Assembly: GCA_035995025.1 (NCBI GenBank)
Contig: DASYKY010000054.1
Coordinates: 17,740-81,739, forward strand
From: Actinophytocola sp035995025
GTDB taxonomy: Bacteria > Actinomycetota > Actinomycetes > Mycobacteriales > Pseudonocardiaceae
Length of the DNA: 64,000 nt
Reading direction: 5' to 3'
The position numbers and the translations under genes are program-made. The notes beneath the pieces are model-generated. The model was not told where the DNA came from and ran no database searches. It saw only the letters and a list, made by a program, of their open reading frames with translations. The stretch's first letter is position 1. Each line of letters begins with the position of its first letter. This document shows, one piece after another, positions 49,701-57,566 of the stretch.

Positions 49701-49877
49701 GTCCTCGTGCTCGCAGTCCGCCCAGGAAATACCGGCCGCCCGGAATGCCTGCGGCAGCGCGCGATAGAGGCCGGTGCGCACCGCCAGCTGATCCACATTG
49801 TTTCGCCGGTGATCACCGAATCCCTCGACATCCACCACGAGGATGGTTCGGTGCACCGCCACCGCTGGACGTGTCAT
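46740..49877 (-). CDS. Cyclase-like/AAA ATPase/TPR regulatory protein
   Basis: This 1045-residue protein has a class III cyclase-like N-terminal domain (TILVVDVEGFGDHRRNN, RMALHAGEINYDEHGVTSVAINLAFRLLDS). Both aspartates of an active cyclase may be incomplete, so activity is doubtful. A P-loop ATPase follows (ALISGEPGIGKSALADAVARLF; Walker B VVVLDDLHHAD), then TPR-like repeats. There is no helix-turn-helix at the C-terminus. The layout resembles adenylate cyclase/AAA/TPR proteins of actinobacteria. ATG 49877 was preferred over a GTG at 49919 because the domain begins soon after. The stop is 6 bp from the convergent TetR stop. Confidence 0.82.
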   Translation of the reverse strand: MTRPAVAVHRTILVVDVEGFGDHRRNNVDQLAVRTGLYRALPQAFRAAGISWADCEHEDRGDGTLVLVPPDVPKAPLVEDLPGALVAALREHNSRHREPAQVRLRMALHAGEINYDEHGVTSVAINLAFRLLDSEPVKSALAESPGVLAIITSAWFFEEVVRHSRGCDPAAYRSVSVTVKETTADAWVHLPDREIPAHHRTPVRGLLGRDQEITRLHRAAAAAKAGRFTFALISGEPGIGKSALADAVARLFGDEGWTVAWGNCPEREGSPAGQPWTEVLQGLVDRFPPRHHAMELAPLLNDHVTRRTSGDVPAARYRLRTAVGRYLAAVTRSSPLVVVLDDLHHADGEVLALLAHLAGDLIGEPLLVLATYRPTEVDERLAETLATLARHEPEHLTLTGLDQAAVAELLCELCSRTLSDHTIAAIARRTEGNPFFVREIARLLETEGEHAAVGEVPPSVRHIVRRRVARLPASAQSVLHVAAVIGRDFTLDVLSAVSGTDSDALIECLDAALRAGILDEPHTATRSLRFAHALVRDTLYHDISRLRRTGLHARVADALEQLRPHDAVALAHHFDAAQAPDAAARAAWYLRLAAEQAERRYAHREAAGLWQQAVLSYAHAPGGTVADRLELVIGTIRTLSVAGERSSARALRDDTLAEVVGIGDPELTARVIVAYDAPDLFPQHAPGERPENLVDLIDRTLYKLPATLPELRCQLFARLAIELEQCDDPRGDPASLQAVTLARQLRDPALLASALNARFRRSYWTSTLAERERIATELLAIGQGHGLIAVEVAGRQALVRCACGRGYFAVAETHAAELERLATTYDLPSAAVTAAWYRGVHHTVGGRFDEAEQAFQHAAELTSHVGLADVEEGFVPMSTLSLAWWTGKLADQVTGARLAFERAPEQGREVYALALAAAGRLETALEVAAVRDPIPRDVRFKIVMALRGLLGLALNDYDRIVEAYKDLRPMDDEVAGGDTGGCAVLLPVAQLLGDLAVRLDQVQTANGHYRKAREVAERAAVPQWAAAAREALARTITRSKPRRAW

Positions 49878-50239
49878 AAAACCTCGCGAAGTTGCCAAGT
49901 GGACATCCCGGTATGTCACAGCAAATCAGCAAGGAAACGCGCCGCCGCCCCCCAGATGGGCACGAGCCCAATTCTTGCTAACCCACGTGTCGTAACTGGG
50001 TCGCTACCATACGGTTGTACCGCGGTCGGCGCCAGTGTTGACGTGTTGACTAAACAAAGTCACCGACAGAAGTAGGTAATTCTGGATCACCGCTTCGGGC
50101 AGGTGGCCGATCTGTGGGTCCCCGCGTCCGCGGTCGCGCGGCCGTCGTACGGGCAGACCCGTGCGATGCACGTCACCGGGTACCCCGATCGCCGTCGTGC
50201 CAAGCTTTCCCGGGGAGGATCGATCACCGAGGAGGGGCG
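49878..50239. other. 362-bp spacer, less GC-rich, no gene seen
   Basis: I see no coding frame with actinobacterial codon bias. The middle part is relatively AT-rich and has an inverted repeat TGACT-N6-AGTCA at 50047-50062 plus a TTGAC at 50037, which could belong to a promoter. The GGAGG-like site of the SRPBCC gene ends it. Confidence 0.5.
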
Positions 50240-50665
50240 ATGCGACACGAGACCACCGTGACCATCACCGCGCCGGCCGACCTGGTGTGGCGCACCATCA
50301 GCACCGTCGAGAAGTGGCCCGAGTGGACGCCGACGATGGACGAGGTCAGCCGCCTCGACGACGGCGAGCTCCACGTCGGCAGCACCGCGCGGGTGCGTCA
50401 GCCGAGCCAGCCGGAGCGCACCTGGCAGGTCACCGAGCTGGCCCCCGGCCGCTCGTTCACGTGGACCAGCGACGGCCCGGGCCTGCACCTGGCCGCGGAC
50501 CACGTCATCGTCGGCGAGCAGGACGGCAGGGTCGAGGTGCTGCTGTCGTTCGAGATGTCCGGCTTCGTGGCACCGCTCGCGAACCTGCTCTCCGGCCGCA
50601 AGGTCCGGCAGCTGGTCGACACGGAGGCCGCGTCGCTCACGAGGTGGTGCGAGGAGCACCGCTGA
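50240..50665 (+). CDS. SRPBCC (polyketide cyclase/START-like) family protein
   Basis: This 141-residue protein begins TTVTITAPADLVWRTISTVEKWPEWTPTMDEV, the usual start of SRPBCC ligand-binding folds, and continues with WQVTELAPGRSFTWTSDGPG and RKVRQLVDTEAASL. It binds a hydrophobic ligand in the family; catalysis is not clear. GAGGAGGGGCG gives a strong site for ATG 50240. It overlaps the convergent isochorismatase-like gene by 29 bp. Confidence 0.88.
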   Translation: MRHETTVTITAPADLVWRTISTVEKWPEWTPTMDEVSRLDDGELHVGSTARVRQPSQPERTWQVTELAPGRSFTWTSDGPGLHLAADHVIVGEQDGRVEVLLSFEMSGFVAPLANLLSGRKVRQLVDTEAASLTRWCEEHR

Positions 50666-51230
50666 GCAGCCCGGGCAGCTCCGCGGCGGTGATGATCTCC
50701 GCCTGGCGCGGGAACACCTTGTGCAGCAGCACGTCGTGCACCTCGGGGTCCCGGTCGGCGCAGCAGTCCTCGAGCACGAACAGCCGGTAGTCGCGGTCCG
50801 CGGCGTCGCGGAGGGTGGAGAGGACCACCCCGCTCGTCGCGATGCCGGCGAGCACGAGCGTGGTCACGCCGCGCTCGCGCAGCCGCGCGTCGAGGTCGGT
50901 GGTCGAGAACGCGCCGACCCGCACCTTCCGCACGACGATGTCGTCCGGCCCGGGCGCGAGCTCGGCGGGCACTGCGGTGCCCGGGTCGCCGTCGTCCATG
51001 CGGCGGGACTCGAGCAGGCGCGCGAACAGCACGTTGCTCGCCGGCACGTTCGCGTAGTCCGCCTCGGTGAACGCGACACGGACGTAGCCGACGTGCCCGC
51101 CGTGCTCGCGGACCGTGGCGATCGCGCCGGCCGTGCGGGCGACGAGCGCTTCGCCGTCCGCCACGTTCGCGACGACGCCCGCCTGGTAGTCCATGACGAG
51201 CAGGGCGGTGGCGTGCGGGTCGAGAGTCAT
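50637..51230 (-). CDS. Isochorismatase-like hydrolase without the catalytic cysteine
   Basis: This 197-residue protein has the isochorismatase fold: TALLVMDYQAGVV holds the catalytic Asp, VVRKVRVGAFSTTDLDARLRERG holds the Lys, and VLAGIATSGVVLSTLRDAADRDY is the region that normally has the cysteine of nicotinamidase-type enzymes; here no cysteine is present there. Two cysteines occur later in LEDCCADRD. It may act like true isochorismatases or bind ligand only. ATG 51230 overlaps the MFS stop, making it the last gene of a four-gene operon. Confidence 0.85.
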   Translation of the reverse strand: MTLDPHATALLVMDYQAGVVANVADGEALVARTAGAIATVREHGGHVGYVRVAFTEADYANVPASNVLFARLLESRRMDDGDPGTAVPAELAPGPDDIVVRKVRVGAFSTTDLDARLRERGVTTLVLAGIATSGVVLSTLRDAADRDYRLFVLEDCCADRDPEVHDVLLHKVFPRQAEIITAAELPGLLSGAPRTTS

Positions 51231-52636
51231 GCGGGCTCCTTGCTCGGTGCTTTTCTCGGTGGTTGTCTCGGTGCTTTTCTCAGTGCGGGATCGAGGACGG
51301 ACATCAGGAGCACGACGGCGCCGACCACGACGAGGATCGCGGCGATCGTGTGCAGGCCGGCGTCGGTGACGGTGGCGTGGAAGATCAGCCCGGTGATCGT
51401 GGCCGACGCGATCGAACCGGTGTAGCTGAACGTGCGGAACAGGCCCGACGCCGTGCCGATGGCGTCGGCCGGGGCCTGGGCGTACAGCGCGGTCTGGTTG
51501 CCGACCGCCGACGTGCCGCCCACGATCCCGAACAGCAGCGTCACGCCGACCGCCAGGATCACCGGCCCGGTGCCGGCGAGGAACAGCATGCCCACGGTCG
51601 CCACCAGCATGCAGAGCGCCGCCGTCACGAGCGGGCCGCGCACGAGGTTGCGCCGCGAGATCGGGCCGGACACGAGCGCGGACAGCGCACCCATCGGCAC
51701 GAGGATCAGCCCGGCCGTCTCCGCGGAGTAGCCCGGCCCGGCCTCGAGCCACTGGGTGATGCCGTACAGCACGGTGTACATGCCGAGCTGGGTCAGCCCG
51801 GTGCGCACGTAGGTCCGCGTCAGCGCGCCGTTCGCCGCCAGCCCGCGCACGTCGAAGAACGGCGTCGCCGCGCGCAGCTCCCACCACACCAGCGCGATCG
51901 CGAGCACGACGGCCACCGCGAGCGCCGGCCAGTTCGGGTCGGGCAGCGACATGAGGAACACCAGCAGCGCGGTCATCGCCCCGCCGAACCCGGCGATGCC
52001 GGCGACGTCCACCTGCGACACGACCTCCCGCGCGGGCCGCCGGGGTTCCGCCCGGTCGCGCGGGAGCCACCGCAGCGCCATCGCCAGTGCGGCCAGCGTC
52101 ACCGGGACGTTGACCAGGAACGCCGCGCGCCAGCCGGACAGCCCGACCAGCAGGCCGCCGACCGGCGGACCGATGGCGAGCGTCGCCATGCCGGCGATCG
52201 CCAGGCCGCCCAGCACGCTGCCCGGCGGCTCGCCGAGCCCGGCCGCGGCGGCACGCCCGCGGATCAGCACCATCGCCGACGGGTAGCCGGCCGACGTGCC
52301 GACGCCGATCAGCACCCGCGCCACCACGAGGGTCGCGAGGTTCTGGCCCACGCCGCCGGCGATGCCGCCCGCCAGGACGAGCAGGATGCCGGCCACGAAC
52401 ACCTTGCGCGGGCCGAACACCTCCGACAGCTTGCCCGCGGTCGGCTGCGCCACCACGCACGCCAGGTACAGCGAGGACACCAGCACCGACGCCTGCCCGA
52501 CCGACGTGTGCATCGCGTCCGCGATCGGCACGAGGGCGGTCGCGATGATGGAACTGTTGACCGGGTTGAGCACCGACCCGGTGTACAGCGGTGTGACGAA
52601 CCGCCACCCGAACGCCGGGGTGGTCCGCAGCGTCAC
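51227..52636 (-). CDS. MFS transporter, 14-helix type
   Basis: This 469-residue protein has about 14 membrane helices. The N-terminal VNSSIIATALVPIADAMHTSVGQ motif and the motif A region TAGKLSEVFGPRKVFV are typical of DHA2 exporters. GPPVGGLLVGLSGWRAAFLVN is the antiporter motif. GTG 52636 overlaps the stop of the MFS-USP fusion. It belongs to the MarR-led operon. Substrate unknown. Confidence 0.9.
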   Translation of the reverse strand: MTLRTTPAFGWRFVTPLYTGSVLNPVNSSIIATALVPIADAMHTSVGQASVLVSSLYLACVVAQPTAGKLSEVFGPRKVFVAGILLVLAGGIAGGVGQNLATLVVARVLIGVGTSAGYPSAMVLIRGRAAAAGLGEPPGSVLGGLAIAGMATLAIGPPVGGLLVGLSGWRAAFLVNVPVTLAALAMALRWLPRDRAEPRRPAREVVSQVDVAGIAGFGGAMTALLVFLMSLPDPNWPALAVAVVLAIALVWWELRAATPFFDVRGLAANGALTRTYVRTGLTQLGMYTVLYGITQWLEAGPGYSAETAGLILVPMGALSALVSGPISRRNLVRGPLVTAALCMLVATVGMLFLAGTGPVILAVGVTLLFGIVGGTSAVGNQTALYAQAPADAIGTASGLFRTFSYTGSIASATITGLIFHATVTDAGLHTIAAILVVVGAVVLLMSVLDPALRKAPRQPPRKAPSKEPA

Positions 52637-54357
52637 CCGGCCACCGTGCTCGCCGGGGCGGGGACGGTGGCCGGGTTGACGATCACGACGTCACAGTGGA
52701 CGGTCCGCCAGATCTCCTGGCTCGCGCTCGCGTCCATGAGCGCGGGCAGCCCGCCGTGGGTGGGGGCGCCGATGACGACCGCCCGCGCGCCGATGCCGTT
52801 GGCGTGCTCGCTGATCAGGCGGCCGGCCGTGCCGTGGTCGGCGACGTTGCGCAGCACGTGCCCGACGGCCGGGATCCCGTTCTCCGCAAGGCGTTTCAGG
52901 TGCGTGCGGACGAGCTCGCGGGCCGCCTCGAGCCCCTCGCCGTCCGCCGACGCCTCCGCGGTGCTCGCGTTCTCCTGGGCGTGCAGCACGTGCACCGCGC
53001 GGCCGTTGACGGCGGCCAGGCGGCCGGCGGTCTCGGTGACCCGGCCGGCGATCGGCGAGGCGTCGATGGCCGCGACGATCGGGCCCGCCGTGCTCGCCAC
53101 CGCCGCCGAGTCGAGCTCCACAGTGGACATCTCCGGGGTGGACATCTCCGGGGTGGCGGGCGCGGGCCCGGCGACGCTCTCGGCCTGCACGCGCTCGGCG
53201 TGCGCCAGCTCCGTGCGCGCGGTGCGCAGGATGAGGATGCCGACCAGCAGCGTGCCGACGCCGATGTAGAACGGCACGTGGATGTTGGTGGCCTCGACCA
53301 GCCGCCCCGCCGCGTACGGCGCGAGCCCGCCGCCGATGAACCGGACGAACCCGTACGCGGCGGCCGCGACCGGCCGCTCGACCGGCGAGATGGTCATGAC
53401 CGCTTGCGTGGTCACGGTGTTGTTCACACCGATGAACACGCCGGCCACGATCACGCAGACCACCAGCACCGTGGGCGTGGTCGTCCAGATCGCGATCACC
53501 AGCACGACGAGCGCGAACAGGAACAGGTTGAGGTAGAGCGTGCGGGCGATGCCGAGGCGGGCCTGCAGCCACGGCGCGCCGAACACGGAGAAGACCGCGA
53601 CGAGGATGCCCCAGCCGGTGAACACGAGCCCGAGCGCGATCGCGCCGAGCTTCATCGGGAACGGCGCGTAGCCCAGCACCGTGAAGAACGCCCAGTTGTA
53701 GCAGAGCGCGGTCAGCGACATCGTGGCCAGGCCGCGGTGTTTGAGCGCCCGCAGCGGCTCCATGATGCTCGTGCGGTGGTCCGGTTTGGGCAGCGGTTCG
53801 ACCAGCACCCAGGTCGCGATGGCGGCGATCGCCATCAGCACGGCCACGCCGAAGAACGGTCCGCGCCAGCTGATGTTGCCGAGCAGCCCGCCGAGCAGCG
53901 GCCCGACCGCGATGCCGAGGCCGAGCGCGGTCTCGTAGAGGATGATCGCGCCGACGAACCCGCCGGTCGCGGACGCCACGATGACCGCGAGCGAGGTGGC
54001 GATGAACAGGGCGTTGCCCACGCCCCAGCCGGCCCGGAACCCGACGATCCCGCCGATCGTGTCCGTGGCGCCCGCGGCCGCGCTGAACACGACGATCAGC
54101 GCCAGCCCGACGAGCAGCGTCCGCTTGGCCCCGATGCGGCTGGACACCCAGCCGGTGATCAGCATGGCCACCGCGGTGATCACCAGGTAGCTGGTGAACA
54201 GCAGCGTGACCTGGCTCGGCGTGGCGTTCAGGTCGTGAGAGATCGCCGGCAGGATCGGGTCCACGAGGCCGATGCCCATGAACGACACGACGCACGCGAA
54301 CGCGACCGCGAAGACCGCCTTGGGCTGCCTGAATGGGCTCGCAGCCGACCCGCTCAT
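52633..54357 (-). CDS. MFS transporter fused to universal stress protein domain
   Basis: This 574-residue protein has 12 membrane helices in residues 15-395 (motif A ITGWVSSRIGAKRTLL), an Ala/Pro linker and a C-terminal universal stress protein domain from about 430. The latter starts GPIVAAIDASPIAGRVTETAGRLA and includes ARAVVIGAPTHGG, the nucleotide-loop region, though the usual G-N2-G-N9-G pattern is only partly kept. The start ATG overlaps the MarR stop and the stop overlaps the next MFS start. USP domains bind ATP or cAMP in some cases; a role in gating transport is inference. Confidence 0.9.
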   Translation of the reverse strand: MSGSAASPFRQPKAVFAVAFACVVSFMGIGLVDPILPAISHDLNATPSQVTLLFTSYLVITAVAMLITGWVSSRIGAKRTLLVGLALIVVFSAAAGATDTIGGIVGFRAGWGVGNALFIATSLAVIVASATGGFVGAIILYETALGLGIAVGPLLGGLLGNISWRGPFFGVAVLMAIAAIATWVLVEPLPKPDHRTSIMEPLRALKHRGLATMSLTALCYNWAFFTVLGYAPFPMKLGAIALGLVFTGWGILVAVFSVFGAPWLQARLGIARTLYLNLFLFALVVLVIAIWTTTPTVLVVCVIVAGVFIGVNNTVTTQAVMTISPVERPVAAAAYGFVRFIGGGLAPYAAGRLVEATNIHVPFYIGVGTLLVGILILRTARTELAHAERVQAESVAGPAPATPEMSTPEMSTVELDSAAVASTAGPIVAAIDASPIAGRVTETAGRLAAVNGRAVHVLHAQENASTAEASADGEGLEAARELVRTHLKRLAENGIPAVGHVLRNVADHGTAGRLISEHANGIGARAVVIGAPTHGGLPALMDASASQEIWRTVHCDVVIVNPATVPAPASTVAG

Positions 54358-54791
54358 GCTGTGCTCCGTTCCTGGGAGAGGTTGGTCAGCGAGGCGACGG
54401 CCGGAAGTGCGGCGGTCAGGGCGGCCTGCTCGGCTTCCGGCAGGCGCTCGAGGAGGGTGGCCAGCCGCGTGGTCCGCACCGCCCGGCGGTGCCGCAGCTC
54501 GGCCCGGCCCGCGTCGGTGATGTGCACCCGCACGACCCGGCCGTCCTCCGGATCCGCGGCGCGCTGCGCGAGGCCCGCGTCCTGCAGCCGGGTGATCAGC
54601 TGCGTCATGGCGGGCTGGCTGACGCCCTCCTGCACGGCGAGCTCGGTGAGCCGAGCGGGCCCGCGCCGGTCGAGGCTGGACAGGGTGGCCGCGGCGGTGG
54701 CCGACAGCCCGCCGGCGGGGTTCAGCCGCCGGTAGACCCGCACCAGCTCCTCGAGGGCGCCGGCGATCTGAGCCGCGTCGTAAGCCGTCAC
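54354..54791 (-). CDS. MarR family regulator
   Basis: This 145-residue protein has a MarR winged helix: LSATAAATLSSLDRRGPARLTELAVQEGVSQPAMTQLITRLQDAGLAQRAADPEDGRVVRVHITDAG. GTG 54791 is the start. The promoter spacer to the acyltransferase gene is only 73 bp and is AT-rich. It leads the operon with two transporters and an isochorismatase-like protein, and probably represses it. Confidence 0.93.
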   Translation of the reverse strand: MTAYDAAQIAGALEELVRVYRRLNPAGGLSATAAATLSSLDRRGPARLTELAVQEGVSQPAMTQLITRLQDAGLAQRAADPEDGRVVRVHITDAGRAELRHRRAVRTTRLATLLERLPEAEQAALTAALPAVASLTNLSQERSTA

Positions 54792-54864
54792 CCGTCAACT
54801 TATATCACTTGCTTATGTATTTGGACCGATCACGCCCCTGTGGCCTCTTTCACGCGCGAGACCG

Positions 54865-56994
54865 TCAGCGGAGGTCGAGGGAGTCCTCGATCATCGGTTT
54901 CAGGGAGCGGCTGAACTCGCGGTTCAGGTGGTTCGCGTCGAAGTACACGACCACGTTGCCCACCACCGCGTAACACCGCCGGGAGTCGCAGAAGTACTTC
55001 GTCAGGTCCACCAGGGACACGTCCCGCAGGGAGGTCCGCCGGGCGGCCTCCGCCAGCGGGTCCGGCGGCTGGGCGGCCGACCGGTCCACCGCGCACGCCA
55101 ACGGTTTGGCCGGGTTGATCACCACGCAGTCGGCCTCACGCACCGCGCCGTTGAGCGGCGGGTCGGCCAGCACCACCACGCGCGCGCCGGCGTCCGTCCA
55201 CTTGCGCCAGTACGGCTCCAGGCCCTCGCGGTACTGCGTGGCCTGCGACCGGCCGCTGCCGTCGTCGGCGAACTCCCGTCGCGAGTAGAACGCCTGGAAC
55301 ACGGCCGCCGGCTCGTCGTCGGCGATCACGTCGGCCATCCGCGCGGTCCAGTCCGTGCACGCCTTCTTGCCGGTGTTGTCCGCGCCCGCCACCTCGTAGC
55401 CCGCGAAGTCGATCTTCGCGAAGGGGCAGCCGCCGAGATAGGAGAGCTTGAGGACCCAGTGACGCTCGCGGGCCATGTCGATCAGCGGGCTCTGCCACTC
55501 CTGCGCGTGCGAGTCGCCGACGAGCCACACCGTCTTCGCGTCGCGCTTGCCGTCGCTGTAGTCGCAGACGACCGTGGTCCGCTTGCCGCCGAGCTTGTAG
55601 TCGTCGATCGACTCGCAGCCGGAGTCGAGCTTGTAGTACTCGTTGACCGGCCCCATCTCGACGACCTTCGCCGGCCCGAGCTTCGCCTTGCACCGGTGGG
55701 ACGGGATCATCGCCGACGCGCCGAGGCACGGCGGCGGGCGCTTGGCGACGATCGCCGCGGTGTGCTCGGCCTCGCGCTCGGCCCGGTCGACCTTCTGGTC
55801 GTAGGTCAACGTCAGCGAGTACGCCACGCCGCCGAGCACGAGCAGGCACGCGACCATCGCGGCGAACGTGACCTTCGTGCTGCGGGCCAGCGGTTTCCAC
55901 GTGCGGGAACGGTCCTCGACGAGGTACTTGGACGCGATCGCCAGCAGCAGCGCCACCGCGAGCACGCCGAGCTGGTAGGGCAGGGTCATCCGGCCGCCGG
56001 CCAGCAGGCCGCCGAGCGCGAACGGCGCCAGCAGGATCAGCGGCCAGTGCCACAGGTACAGCGAGTAGCTGACGTCGCCGACGAGCTGGACCGGCCGGGA
56101 CGCGGTGACGACCGTGTGCCACTGCCGCTCGCCGCGGTGCCCGTCCATGATCACCAGCGCGGTGCCCACGGTCGGGATCAGCGCCAGGGCGCCGGGGAAC
56201 GGGGTGTCGTGGTCGTAGTAGACCGCCGCCGCGATGATCATCGAGAGGCCGGTCAGCGAAAGGTACCCGGCGAGCACGCGCGGCGGCGCGAGCCGGGCGC
56301 CGGCCAGCGCCACGATCGCGCCGAGGGCGAACTCGAACACGCGGACCGGCGTCACGAAGTACGCCGCGTTCGGCGACGCGCCGGTGAGGTAGACGCTGTA
56401 CCAGAGCGAGGCGCCGCCGACCAGCACCATGCCGATCAGCTGCGCGACCCGGTGGTGGATCTTGAACAGCCCGAACAGCAGCAGCGGCCAGAACAGGTAG
56501 AACTGCTCCTCGACCGACAGCGACCAGTAGTGCTGCACGATGCTCGACGCCGAGTCCGCCGCCGAGTAGTCGACCGAGTGGGCGGCGAGCAGCCAGTTCT
56601 CCCAGTACGTGGCGCTGGCGAACGCCTCCTGCGCGGTCCCCGCCCAGCGCGGGTAGGGCAGCAGGAAGTACGTGGCCGCCAGGCAGCACGCGATCACCAG
56701 GAACGCCGCGGGCAGGAGCCGGCGCACGCGGCGGGCGTAGAAGCGGCCGAGGCGCACCCGGCCGGTGCTCGTGATCTCGCGGTCGAGGTGCGAGCTGATC
56801 AGGAACCCGGAGATGACGAAGAAGACGTCGACGCCGACGTAGCCGCCGGTGAGGTGGTCCGGCCAGATGTGGTTGACGACCACGGCGAGCACGGCGATCG
56901 CGCGCAGCGCCTGCACGTCGGTGCGGAACCCGCGGTTGGCGGCCTCGGTGCCGGTCGCGCCCGGCTCGCGGCGCCGTTCGATGACCGTGCTCAC
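54865..56994 (-). CDS. Acyltransferase 3 / SGNH two-domain protein (OafB-like)
   Basis: This 709-residue protein has an acyltransferase-3 membrane domain of 10-11 helices (start RTDVQALRAIAVLAVVVNH with the catalytic His, VDVFFVISGFLIS, and HYWSLSVEEQFYLFWP) followed by a helix and a periplasmic SGNH domain. The latter has LVGDSHAQEW as block I and FDANHLNREFS as the Asp/His block. In the family, these O-acetylate sugars of the cell envelope. GTG 56994 is preceded by GGGGGATGGG. The Cys pairs in the SGNH domain suit an extracellular site. The target polymer is unknown. Confidence 0.92.
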   Translation of the reverse strand: MSTVIERRREPGATGTEAANRGFRTDVQALRAIAVLAVVVNHIWPDHLTGGYVGVDVFFVISGFLISSHLDREITSTGRVRLGRFYARRVRRLLPAAFLVIACCLAATYFLLPYPRWAGTAQEAFASATYWENWLLAAHSVDYSAADSASSIVQHYWSLSVEEQFYLFWPLLLFGLFKIHHRVAQLIGMVLVGGASLWYSVYLTGASPNAAYFVTPVRVFEFALGAIVALAGARLAPPRVLAGYLSLTGLSMIIAAAVYYDHDTPFPGALALIPTVGTALVIMDGHRGERQWHTVVTASRPVQLVGDVSYSLYLWHWPLILLAPFALGGLLAGGRMTLPYQLGVLAVALLLAIASKYLVEDRSRTWKPLARSTKVTFAAMVACLLVLGGVAYSLTLTYDQKVDRAEREAEHTAAIVAKRPPPCLGASAMIPSHRCKAKLGPAKVVEMGPVNEYYKLDSGCESIDDYKLGGKRTTVVCDYSDGKRDAKTVWLVGDSHAQEWQSPLIDMARERHWVLKLSYLGGCPFAKIDFAGYEVAGADNTGKKACTDWTARMADVIADDEPAAVFQAFYSRREFADDGSGRSQATQYREGLEPYWRKWTDAGARVVVLADPPLNGAVREADCVVINPAKPLACAVDRSAAQPPDPLAEAARRTSLRDVSLVDLTKYFCDSRRCYAVVGNVVVYFDANHLNREFSRSLKPMIEDSLDLR

Positions 56995-57087
56995 CCGTTG
57001 CCCATCCCCCAGCGGATCTGCCAGACGTCCTCCCCCCGTGGTTCGGAGAGTACCTGAGCGCATCGTTGTGACCTGGGCCACAGTGGT

Positions 57088-57114
57088 GGAACCTTTGCCG
57101 GGTGACGGCGTGTT
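57088..57114 (+). promoter_or_regulatory. ECF-type promoter (GGAAC-N19-GTT)
   Basis: GGAAC at 57088-57092 and GTT at 57112-57114 are 19 bases apart, matching the usual ECF sigma (SigE/SigH group) layout. It lies 35 bp before the truncated sigma gene, as expected for auto-control. Confidence 0.55.
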
Positions 57115-57148
57115 CCGGATATGGGCAGAACGCGAGGACGGGGCGGGG

Positions 57149-57544
57149 ATGGGCGCTGAGGTGAACCTGCGCCCGGTGACCACCGAGCCGGCGCTGGCCG
57201 TGCGCGAGCGGCAGTGGATGCCGCTCGTGCGGCTCGCCGCGCTGCCCGCCAACGACGCGGACGCGGCGCCGGACATCGTGCAGGACGGCTACGCGGCGGT
57301 CTGGCGGCTGCGGCCCCGCGTCTCCGACCACGAGCACTTCGTCGCCTACCTGCGCAAGGCCGTGGTCAACCGGGCCCGCTCGCGGCTGCGCAGGCTGCGC
57401 ACGGCCCGCGCGTTCCTCGCGCAGGCCCGCCCGGACGCCGACGCACCACCCGCCGACCGCGGGCTGCTCGCCGCCGAGCGGCACGCCGAGCTGCTCCGGC
57501 ACGTCGACCGGCTGCCCACCCAGGCACCCTCCCGCATGTTCTGA
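57149..57544 (+). pseudogene. Sigma-70 family factor lacking region 4 (likely truncated)
   Basis: The 131-residue product has an ECF-like region 2: PLVRLAALPANDADAAPDIVQDGYAAVWRLR, followed by HEHFVAYLRKAVVNRARSRLRRLRTAR, like the SigE-type factors of actinobacteria. After RHVDRLPTQ, where intact proteins continue with REVLVLRYY and the region 4 helix-turn-helix, the frame ends in APSRMF and a stop. So the -35 binding domain is missing and recruitment to promoters is doubtful. ATG 57149 is the probable start, and an ECF-type promoter lies upstream. It could also be a region-2-only regulator. Loss by deletion is the simpler reading. Confidence 0.68.
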
Positions 57545-57566
57545 GCGGTGCCGCACACTCGTAGGC

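Noticed and set aside
54797..54830. MarR operator in the AT-rich spacer (CTTATATCACTTGCTTAT)
   Set aside because: It is AT-rich and suits a promoter, but has no good inverted symmetry, so I cannot call it an operator.
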